DNA from: Streptomyces venezuelae ATCC 10712
Lineage (GTDB): Bacteria; Actinomycetota; Actinomycetes; Streptomycetales; Streptomycetaceae
Assembly: GCF_008639165.1 (NCBI RefSeq)
Contig: NZ_CP029197.1
Location: 5,460,001-5,524,000, forward strand
Direction: 5' to 3'
Length of the DNA: 64,000 bases
Shown here: positions 35,955 to 43,629 of the stretch, one piece after another
How positions within the stretch are numbered: the first letter of the stretch is position 1
How the letters are laid out: each line of letters opens with the position of its first letter
Position numbers and translations under genes: made by a program
The notes under the pieces: model-generated
Told to the model about the DNA's origin: nothing
Database searches by the model: none
Seen by the model: only the letters and a program-made list of their open reading frames with translations

Positions 35955-37060
35955 GTGTTCGGCGATCCGCGTCACCGCACCGAGGACATACGCGCCGCCG
36001 ATCCGCTCGGCGCCGACGCCCTGCTCAACGCCGTGCCCGCGATGAACGCGGACGGCGACGTGGCCGCGCTCACCGTCGCGCTGCGGGCCATGGTGCCGGA
36101 CCTCGACCGGGCCGCCCAGTGGAGCGTGGGCCACGCGCTGGCCGCCATGCGGGACCTCGGCATCCTGCTGGGCTCGCTGAAGCGGCACGGCGTGCAGCCG
36201 GCCGAGGCCGTCCCCGAGGTGCTGCCCGCGCTCGAACTCCTCGGCCTGCGCACCGACATGGTGCCCCGGGACACCGTCCACCACTACACGACCTGGAACC
36301 CGGTCGGCCCGCGCCGCCGCTCGTACACCGGGCACCCGACGGAGTTCCTGCTCCAGGACGCGGTGCGGATGGTCCTCCCCGGCCTGGTCGCCGCGCTCGA
36401 CGACTGCGGCCGGATCGCCCGCCTCGAACCGTACGACCCCGGGTTCGCCGCCGCCCTCGACCGGGTCGCCCGGCACCTGCGGGCGATGGTCGAGTCGATC
36501 GACCTCACGGTGGCGCGGGTGCCGCCCGAGTACTTCGCGCTCACCCTCCGCCCCTACTTCGAGGAGGTCGAGATCGCCGGCCGGGACTACCTCGGCCCGG
36601 CCGCCGCGCAGGTCCCGCTCTGGCCGGTCGACCTGACGCTCTGGCAGTGCGACCGCTCCGACCCGGCCTACGACGCCTTCCTCGCCGATTCGGTGCCGTA
36701 CGCGCTGCCGTCCTGGCGCGCCTTCCACGCCCGGCACCGGGGCGGGGTGTCGGCGGTGAGCAAGCTGTCCGCCGCGGTCAGCTGGGAGGGCGCGGACCGG
36801 CTGCCCGCCTCGCTCACCGCGTCGGCGGAGGCGCTCTCCCGGGTGCTGCGCGTCCTCAAGACCTTCCGCGCCGCCACCTCGGCATCGCCCGCAAGGCCTA
36901 CCACGAGGACGTGCGCCTGTACGAGGAGGGCAGCGGCGGGGCCCCCGTCGCGCTGCTGCGCTCCGTCCTGGACCTGACCAGGGAGAACGAGACCATGGTG
37001 CGCCGCGCGACCGTGCGGCGCCGTCCCGCAGGGGCCCCCGTCGGGCCGTCGGCCGCGTAG
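35955..37060 (+). pseudogene. PrnB-like haem protein (tryptophan/indoleamine dioxygenase superfamily), frameshifted
   Basis: The frame from GTG 35955 (GAGGAG 8 nt upstream) matches PrnB of pyrrolnitrin synthesis segment by segment: MRDLGILLGSLKRHGVQPAE, HHYTTWNPVGPRRRSYTG, MVESIDLTVARVPPEYF and DYLGPAAAQVPLW. After LKTFRAA it goes out of frame near 36870-36875; the expected continuation, HLGIARKAYHEDVRLYEEGSG, is in the next frame and runs to the stop at 37060. Corrected length is 368 residues (PrnB: 361, from memory). PrnB binds haem b and rearranges 7-chlorotryptophan. The lost frame begins with the histidine aligned to the PrnB haem ligand (His313, from memory). Uncorrected, the product would end at 36977 with a nonsense tail. 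A sequencing error, a recent mutation or recoding are all possible. Confidence 0.85.
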
Positions 37061-37082
37061 CGGCGCCGAAGGAGCAGTCGTC

Positions 37083-38423
37083 ATGTCCCCCCACACCCTC
37101 GGGCAGAGCCCGCACGTCGTGATCGCCGGTGGCGGCATCGCCGGTCTCAGCACCGCCCTCGCCCTGCACGCCGCCGGGTTCGAGCGGGTGACGGTCGTCG
37201 AGGCGGCGGCCGCGATCCGCCCGGTCGGCGCCGGGCTCAACCTGATGCCGAACGCGGTCCGCGAACTGGACGCGCTGGGCCTGCTCGACGCGCTGGAGGC
37301 GGGCGCCCTGCGCACCCGCGAGCTGCGCTACTACCACCGTTCGGGCGGGCTGATATCCCGGGAGCCGCGCGGTCTTGGCGCGGGCTACCGCTGGCCGCAG
37401 CTGTCCGTGCACCGCGGGCACCTCCAGCAGGTCCTCGCCGGGGCGGTACGGGCCAGGCTCGGGCCCGCGGCCCTGGTGACCGGGGTCAGGGTGAGCGGTC
37501 TCGAACTGCCGCCGGACGGGCGGCCGCGGCTGCGGCTCGAACACCGGGTGGGCGCGGTGCGGGGCCATGCCTCGCTGGAGCCGGACGTGCTGGTCGGCGC
37601 GGACGGCATCCGGTCGACGGTCCGGGCGGCGCTGCACCCGGCGGAGGGCGGGCCGTCGTGGAACGGGATGCTGGTGTGGCGGGGGGTGTCCCGGATGCCG
37701 GCCGGGGCGGTGGGCCCGTTCATGTTCATCGCGGGCGACGACCGGCAGAAGGCCGTGGTGTACCCGATGAGCCGGCCGACCGGGCCCGGCCGTGAGGTGC
37801 TGGTCAACTGGGCGCTGGCCCGGCCCGCGGAGGACGTGTGCGGGTCGGGCGCCGCGGCCGCCCTCGCGGAGGAACGGTTCCGCGGCGACTGGAACCGTCC
37901 CGTCCCCGTCGACGCCTTCCTGCCGTTCTACGAGGGCTGGGAGTTCGGCGGGGTCAGCGTCCCCGGCATCCTGCGGGCCGCCGACTCCGCGCACGAGTAC
38001 CCCATGGTCGACCGCGAGCCGCTGGACCGCTGGACCCACGGCCGCACCACCCTCGTCGGCGACGCCGCCCACGCCATGTACCCGATCGGCTCCAACGGGG
38101 CGACCCAGTCCATCGTCGACGCGCGCGCCCTCGCCCACGCCCTCGCCCGCCACTCCGACCCCGTCGAGGGCCTCGCCGCCTACGAACACGACCGGCGCCC
38201 CGTCACCACCGCGCTCCAGCGGGCCAACCGGGAGCTCGGCCCCGAGGTCGTCATCGACCTCGCGCACGCCCGCGCCCCGCAGGGCTTCAGCGACATCCAC
38301 CAGGTCATCCCCGCCGAGGAACTCGCCGCCATCGCCTGCCGGTACGCCGCCACCGGCGCCTTCGACCCGGCGACCGTGAACCGGGGTTCCCCGTACGAGA
38401 TCCCCCTCCCGGCCATCGGCTGA
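37083..38423 (+). CDS. PhzS-like FAD-dependent aromatic monooxygenase
   Basis: This is a 446-residue class A flavoprotein hydroxylase. It has the N-terminal FAD fingerprint VVIAGGGIAGLSTALAL (GxGxxG at 16-21), the conserved VLVGADGIRSTVR (DG motif, both cofactors) and the ribityl-binding TLVGDAAHAMYPIGSNGATQ. The last resembles PhzS, the phenazine-1-carboxylate hydroxylase. It uses NAD(P)H and oxygen to hydroxylate an aromatic ring. AAGGAG precedes ATG 37083, 22 bp after the PrnB-like gene, so it is the last gene of the regulator-hydroxylase-exporter-PrnB row. The substrate is unknown. Confidence 0.92.
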   Translation: MSPHTLGQSPHVVIAGGGIAGLSTALALHAAGFERVTVVEAAAAIRPVGAGLNLMPNAVRELDALGLLDALEAGALRTRELRYYHRSGGLISREPRGLGAGYRWPQLSVHRGHLQQVLAGAVRARLGPAALVTGVRVSGLELPPDGRPRLRLEHRVGAVRGHASLEPDVLVGADGIRSTVRAALHPAEGGPSWNGMLVWRGVSRMPAGAVGPFMFIAGDDRQKAVVYPMSRPTGPGREVLVNWALARPAEDVCGSGAAAALAEERFRGDWNRPVPVDAFLPFYEGWEFGGVSVPGILRAADSAHEYPMVDREPLDRWTHGRTTLVGDAAHAMYPIGSNGATQSIVDARALAHALARHSDPVEGLAAYEHDRRPVTTALQRANRELGPEVVIDLAHARAPQGFSDIHQVIPAEELAAIACRYAATGAFDPATVNRGSPYEIPLPAIG

Positions 38424-38548
38424 GACGCGCCGCGCCCCCGTGCGCCGTCGCCCGCCGGGGCGGCCATGCCCTAACGTCGGGCCGGAACGACGGACGCACA
38501 GCGTGGTGCGTCCACTCCGCTCCGTACTCGCCTGCGAAGGTGGAACAC

Positions 38549-41122
38549 GTGAAGGCAATCCGTCGATTCACCGTGCGTCCCGTCCTCCCCGACACCCTTC
38601 GACCCCTCGCCGACCTCGCGCACAACCTGCGCTGGTCCTGGCACGAACCCACCCGCGCCCTCTTCGACTCCCTCGAACCCCCCGGCCCGGCGGCGCCGTC
38701 CGGCACCGACCCCGTCCGCATCCTCGGCGCCCTCGAAGCCCCCCGGCTCGCCGCGCTCGCCGCGGACCAGGACTTCCTGGCCCGGCTCAGGGCCGCCGCC
38801 GAGGACCTCGACACCTATCTGCACGCCCCCCGCTGGTACCAGCGGACCGAAGGGAGCGCGGCCGGCCGGCCCGCCGCCCTCGCCTACTTCTCGCCCGAGT
38901 TCGGCGTCACGGCCGCCCTGCCCCAGTACTCCGGCGGCCTCGGCATCCTGGCCGGCGACCACCTCAAGGCCGCGAGCGACCTCGGCGTCCCCCTCATCGG
39001 CGTCGGACTGCTCTACCGGCACGGCTACTTCCGCCAGTCCCTCGGCCGGGACGGCTGGCAGCAGGAGCAGTACCCCGTCCTCGACCCCGGCGAGCTGCCC
39101 GTCACCCTGCTCCGCGAGGCCGACGGCGCCCCCGCCCGGATCACCCTCGCCCTGCCCGGCGGCCGCAGCCTCCACGCCCATCTGTGGATCGCGCGGGTCG
39201 GCCGCGTCCCCCTCCTCATGCTCGACTCGGACGTGGAGGAGAACGCCCCCGGCGAACGGAGCGTCACCGACCGGCTGTACGGCGGCGGCAGTGAGCACCG
39301 GCTCCTGCAGGAGATGCTGCTGGGCATCGGCGGCGTCCGCGCCGTCCGCACGTACACCCGGCTCACCGGCACCCCCGAACCCGAGGTCTTCCACACCAAC
39401 GAGGGCCACGCCGGATTCCTCGGACTCGAACGCATCCGCGAACTCCAGGGCGAGGGGCTCGACTTCGACAGCGCCCTGGAGACCGTACGGGCCGGCACCG
39501 TCTTCACCACCCACACCCCCGTCCCGGCCGGCATCGACCGCTTCGACCGGAGCCTGGTCGCCCGCCACCTCGGCGAGGACGGCGCGCTCCCCGGCGTCGA
39601 CACCGGACGGGTCCTCGCCCTCGGCGACGAGACCCCGCTGGGCGGCGAGCCCGGCGTGTTCAACATGGCCGCCATGGGACTGCGGCTCGCCCAGCGCGCC
39701 AACGGCGTCTCCACCCTCCACGGGGCCGTCAGCCGCGCCATGTTCGCCGGACTCTGGCCGGGTTTCGACGCCGACGAGGTGCCGATCACCTCCATCACCA
39801 ACGGCGTCCACGCCCCCACCTGGGTCGCCCCCGAGGTCGGCGAGCTCGGCCCCGAGCCGACCGACCGGGAGCTCTGGGAGCTGCGCCGCACCCTGCGCGA
39901 ACGGCTCGTGACCGACGTCCGGCAGCGGCTGCGGGCCTCCTGGCGGCAGCGCGGGGCGGCCGCCGCCGAACTCGGCTGGACCGACTCCGTCCTCGACCCC
40001 GACGTCCTCACCATCGGCTTCGCCCGCCGCGTCCCCTCGTACAAGCGGCTCACCCTGATGCTCCGCGACAAGGACCGGCTGCGGGCGCTGCTGCTCCACC
40101 CCGAGCGGCCGGTGCAGCTCGTCGTCGCGGGCAAGGCCCACCCCGCCGACGACGGCGGCAAGCGGCTCGTGCAGGAACTCGTCCGCTTCGCCGACGACCC
40201 CCGGGTCCGGCACCGGATCGTCTTCCTGCCCGACTACGGCATGGCGATGGCCCGTGGCCTCTACCCGGGCTGCGACGTCTGGCTCAACAACCCCCTGCGG
40301 CCCCTCGAGGCCTGCGGCACCAGCGGGATGAAGGCCGCCCTCAACGGCTGCCTCAACCTCTCCGTCCTCGACGGCTGGTGGGACGAGTGGTTCGAGCCCG
40401 ACTTCGGCTGGGCCATCCCCACCGCCGACGGCGCCGCCGCCGACGACGAGGACCGCCGCGACGACCTGGAGGCCGCCGCCCTCTACGAGCTGATCGAACG
40501 CCAGGTGGCCCCCCGCTTCTACGAGCGGGGCCCCGACGGCGTCCCGGCCGGCTGGACGGCCATGGTCCGGCGCACCCTCGGCGACCTCGGCCCGAAGGTC
40601 CTCGCCGACCGGATGGTCCGCGAGTACGTCGAGCGGCTGTACGTGCCCGCCGCCACCGCCCGCCGGGCCCTCACCCCCGACCGGGCTCGGGAGCTCGCCA
40701 CCTGGAAGGCCCGGGTCCGGGAGGCCTGGCCCAAGGTGACCGTCGACCACGTCGAGGTCGGCGACGACCTCGCGGACGAGCTCGCCGACGCGGAGCTCGG
40801 CGCGACCCCGGTCGTCCGGGTCCGGGTCGCGCTCGGCGCCCTCGCCCCCGACGACGTCGAGGTGCAGGCCGTCACCGGCCGGGTCGACGCCGACGACACC
40901 CTCGCCGACACCCGTGCCGTCCCGCTCAAGCCGGCGGGCGGCCCGGACCTGGAGGGCCGCCAGCCCTACGCGGGCACCTTCGAACTCGACCGGACCGGCA
41001 CCTTCGGCTGCACGGTCCGCGTCCGCCCCTCCCACCCGCTGCTCGCCCACCCGGCGGAACTCGGCCTGGTGGCCCTGCCGGAGGAGACGACCGGAGAGGG
41101 GGCGGGGGTGCTGCTCCGCTAG
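38549..41122 (+). CDS. glgP: Alpha-glucan phosphorylase
   Basis: This enzyme releases glucose 1-phosphate from alpha-1,4-glucan. The 857-residue product starts IRRFTVRPVLPDTLRPLADL with the LAHNLRWSWHEPT motif of the short bacterial form (GT35, TIGR02094-like), has YFSPEFGVTAALPQYSGGLG, FHTNEGHAGFL, FARRVPSYKR and the pyridoxal phosphate lysine motif CGTSGMKAALNG (Lys near 594). The C-terminal 130 residues add a beta domain. GTG 38549 has AAGG 8 nt upstream. In the S. coelicolor order I remember, glgP lies next to glgE; here the accessory cassette separates them. Confidence 0.95.
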   Translation: MKAIRRFTVRPVLPDTLRPLADLAHNLRWSWHEPTRALFDSLEPPGPAAPSGTDPVRILGALEAPRLAALAADQDFLARLRAAAEDLDTYLHAPRWYQRTEGSAAGRPAALAYFSPEFGVTAALPQYSGGLGILAGDHLKAASDLGVPLIGVGLLYRHGYFRQSLGRDGWQQEQYPVLDPGELPVTLLREADGAPARITLALPGGRSLHAHLWIARVGRVPLLMLDSDVEENAPGERSVTDRLYGGGSEHRLLQEMLLGIGGVRAVRTYTRLTGTPEPEVFHTNEGHAGFLGLERIRELQGEGLDFDSALETVRAGTVFTTHTPVPAGIDRFDRSLVARHLGEDGALPGVDTGRVLALGDETPLGGEPGVFNMAAMGLRLAQRANGVSTLHGAVSRAMFAGLWPGFDADEVPITSITNGVHAPTWVAPEVGELGPEPTDRELWELRRTLRERLVTDVRQRLRASWRQRGAAAAELGWTDSVLDPDVLTIGFARRVPSYKRLTLMLRDKDRLRALLLHPERPVQLVVAGKAHPADDGGKRLVQELVRFADDPRVRHRIVFLPDYGMAMARGLYPGCDVWLNNPLRPLEACGTSGMKAALNGCLNLSVLDGWWDEWFEPDFGWAIPTADGAAADDEDRRDDLEAAALYELIERQVAPRFYERGPDGVPAGWTAMVRRTLGDLGPKVLADRMVREYVERLYVPAATARRALTPDRARELATWKARVREAWPKVTVDHVEVGDDLADELADAELGATPVVRVRVALGALAPDDVEVQAVTGRVDADDTLADTRAVPLKPAGGPDLEGRQPYAGTFELDRTGTFGCTVRVRPSHPLLAHPAELGLVALPEETTGEGAGVLLR

Positions 41123-41145
41123 GGGCCGCCCTTCGGATCGGCCCC
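41122..41145. terminator. Short hairpin between convergent glgP and the kinase
   Basis: GGGGCCG (41122-41128) pairs with CGGCCCC (41139-41145) across a 10-nt loop in the 30-bp gap between the two convergent stops. It starts in the last base of the glgP stop codon. It is a plausible bidirectional terminator. Confidence 0.5.
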
Positions 41146-41152
41146 GGGCGGC

Positions 41153-42724
41153 TCAGGGCACCTCGGCCTTGTCGGCGAGGTGCCCGCCGACGAAGCAGAG
41201 CCGGTACACGGGGATCGCGGCGAGCATCGTCGACCGGTAGTACCGGCACTCGTCCATGCCGGCCGGCTCGGGCGGGGCCGCCTGCGGCGCGGAGTCGAGC
41301 GGGTGCTCGGGCCAGTCGTCGGTGGTCTCGTCCAGCTCCGCGAGCGTCTGGCCGATCCTGATCTTCGCGTAGGCCGCCGGCTCCAGGTACGACTGCGCCT
41401 GCGTCCACAGGGCGACCCCGGCCATCAGCGTGCCGAGGGCGGCGAGCAGGGCGAGCGGGACCCAGATCGCCCGGGCGAGCCCCTTGCGCACCTCGCGGCG
41501 GGCCCGGTCGAGTTCTCGGGCGGACGTGGGTGCGGCGGGCAGCGGGGCGGGGGCCTTGCGGGGCAGGACGGCCGTCAGGGCGAAGCCGCCGTCCCCGGTG
41601 GTCCGGTGGGTGAGGGTGCCGCCCGCGAGGCGGACCCGCTCGTCGAGCCCGACGAGCCCCCGTCCGCCGGATCCGGACCCGGCCGGGCCCGCTCCACCGG
41701 GCCCCGCTGCGGACCCGCCGCGGGGCCCGTCCGTCCCGGGGCCGCTGACCACCTCGACCCGTACGTCCGCCGCCTCCGGGGCGACGGTGACCGTGACGGC
41801 CGCGCCCGGCGCGTGCTTGGCCGCGTTGGTGAGGCCCTCCTGCACGACCCGGTGCAGGGCGAGCCCCGACATTCCCGGCAGGGTGGGCACGGGCGTCGTG
41901 GCGAGGGTGACGGCGAGACCCGACGACCGGGCCCGGGCGACCAGTTCCTCGACCGTCTCGCCGGGCGGGCTGGTCGGCGCGGCGGCGTCGTCCTCGCGCA
42001 GGACGCCGATGATGTCCCGCAGCCGGCCCGTCGCCTCCGCCGCCGCGCGGCGCAGTTCGCCCGCCGCCCGCTGCTGCTCGGGGCCGAGCTCGGGGGAGAC
42101 CTCCAGGGCGCCCGCGCGGATCGCGATCAGGGCCAGGTCGTGGCCGAGGGAGTCGTGCATGTCGCCGGCGATCCGGGAGCGTTCCCGCAGCCGCTCCCGG
42201 TCGGCGACCGCCGCCTGTTCGCGTTCCATCCGGTCCGCGAGCTCCCAGCCGCTCCGCACGAGCCGGTCGTACTGGCGGACGTACCGGCCGATCAGCCAGG
42301 GCGCGACGACGGCGAGCGCGAGGACGAGCAGCAGCGTGAACCACTGCCCGAGCGAGGTGCCGGTGACGGAGGTCAGGACGAGCCCGGCCACCGCGATTGC
42401 GCCGAACAGCCAGAGCGCCGCCCGGGTGTGCTCCTGGCGCCGCCCCGCGAGGTAGCCGAAGGCGACGAGCGCCAGGCTGTACGAGGGGGTGAACAGCTCC
42501 AGGGTGGCCGGCAGGCTCGCCGCGACCGTGACCGCGAGCGACACCAGCGGCCATCGGCGGCTGACGGCGACGCAGCCGGCGAGGACCAGCAGGCCGGCGG
42601 CGACCCGCGGCCAGCTGCCCCCGTCGTTGGGGTCCGACTTCAGCAGTACGGGGACGCCGAGCAGCATCCACAGCAGGAGGTCGAAGAGACGCTCGCGGAG
42701 CGGCTCGCGCGGGGCGTCACGCAT
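41153..42724 (-). CDS. NarL-type sensor histidine kinase with extra C-terminal membrane domain
   Basis: The 523-residue product has four or five N-terminal membrane helices (about 15-147), then a HisKA_3 dimerisation domain with MHDSLGHDLALIAIRA (phospho-acceptor His190) and an HATPase domain (N-box LTNAAKHAPG; G-box GRGLVGLDERV with a Gly/Pro/Ser insertion at 328-352 before it). Unusually, the chain goes on after the ATPase: a basic helix, a further membrane helix (about 419-441) and about 80 residues outside, with YAKIRIGQTLAEL and two cysteines, vaguely like a SmpA/BamE-type module. The stop side converges with glgP; its start overlaps the regulator gene by 8 bp. The signal is unknown. Confidence 0.9.
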   Translation of the reverse strand: MRDAPREPLRERLFDLLLWMLLGVPVLLKSDPNDGGSWPRVAAGLLVLAGCVAVSRRWPLVSLAVTVAASLPATLELFTPSYSLALVAFGYLAGRRQEHTRAALWLFGAIAVAGLVLTSVTGTSLGQWFTLLLVLALAVVAPWLIGRYVRQYDRLVRSGWELADRMEREQAAVADRERLRERSRIAGDMHDSLGHDLALIAIRAGALEVSPELGPEQQRAAGELRRAAAEATGRLRDIIGVLREDDAAAPTSPPGETVEELVARARSSGLAVTLATTPVPTLPGMSGLALHRVVQEGLTNAAKHAPGAAVTVTVAPEAADVRVEVVSGPGTDGPRGGSAAGPGGAGPAGSGSGGRGLVGLDERVRLAGGTLTHRTTGDGGFALTAVLPRKAPAPLPAAPTSARELDRARREVRKGLARAIWVPLALLAALGTLMAGVALWTQAQSYLEPAAYAKIRIGQTLAELDETTDDWPEHPLDSAPQAAPPEPAGMDECRYYRSTMLAAIPVYRLCFVGGHLADKAEVP

Positions 42725-43373
42725 CGGGGACCAGTCCGGCCTCGTACGCGAGGACCGCGAGCTGGACCCGGTTGCGCAGGCCGAGCCGGGCGAGGACGGC
42801 GCTCACATGTGCTTTGACGGTGCCCTCGACGACGTACATGCGGTCCGCGATCTCCTGGTTGGAGAGCCCGGCGGCGAGCAGGGCGACGACCTCCCGCTCG
42901 CGTCCGGTGAGCGGTTCGAGGCGGGTGCGCGCCCGGGCGGCGCGGGTGAACCGCTCGCCGCCGAGGGTGTCGATGACCCGTCGGGCGACGGTGGGGGAGA
43001 GGGCGGCGCCGCCCCCGGCGACGGCCCGGACCCCGGCGATGAGTTCGCGCGGGTCCCCGGACTTGAGCAGGAAGCCGCTGACGCCGCTGCCGAGCGCGCG
43101 GGCGACGAACGCGTCCTCGGAGAAGGTGGTGAGCATGACGACGGCGGTGTCCGGCACGGCCGCGCGCAGCTCCTCGGCGGCGCCGAGTCCGTCGAGGCGG
43201 GGCATCCGGATGTCCAGGAGGACGACGTCGGGCCGGTGTTCGCGGGCGAGTGCGACGGCCTCGTGGCCGTCACCGGCCTCGGCGACCACCTCGATCCCGG
43301 GGTCGGTGGCGAGGATGGCCCGTACCCCGGCCCTGATCATCGTCTCGTCGTCGGCCAGCAGCACCTTGATCAT
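42717..43373 (-). CDS. NarL/LuxR-type response regulator
   Basis: The 218-residue product has a receiver domain (LLADDETMIRAG; phospho-acceptor Asp54 in VVLLDIRMPRLDG; Lys in FLLKSGDP) and a C-terminal LuxR HTH (LTGREREVVALLAAGLSNQE, then VEGTVKAHVSAVLARLG). It is translationally linked to the kinase downstream (8-bp overlap). Targets are unknown; the divergent RHS gene 256 bp away is one candidate by position only. Confidence 0.95.
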   Translation of the reverse strand: MIKVLLADDETMIRAGVRAILATDPGIEVVAEAGDGHEAVALAREHRPDVVLLDIRMPRLDGLGAAEELRAAVPDTAVVMLTTFSEDAFVARALGSGVSGFLLKSGDPRELIAGVRAVAGGGAALSPTVARRVIDTLGGERFTRAARARTRLEPLTGREREVVALLAAGLSNQEIADRMYVVEGTVKAHVSAVLARLGLRNRVQLAVLAYEAGLVPDA

Positions 43374-43629
43374 GCCGACCAGCCTAGGCGCAGGCTCCGA
43401 AGCGTGGGTGAAATCCCTTTTCCCGGCTCGGTCGATTTCTCGTGCACGGGGAATTCAGTTTCTTTTCCAAGTTTCTCTCGGCAGCTTTTTCCATGGCCGC
43501 GAAGTGCCCGCTGAACTGGGGGTTTTGTGCCAGCTGGGCGATTCATCCTGGTCTGTAGGCAAAGATCAACTCGGTTTTTCGTGCTGCTAGCCTGACCCGG
43601 ATTTTGCACAGCCATTAATCAAGGGGTGG

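Noticed and set aside
36861..36880. Programmed ribosomal frameshift in the PrnB-like gene
   Set aside because: There is no slippery heptamer or obvious downstream structure; the run GCCGCC is ordinary. A mutation or read error is simpler.
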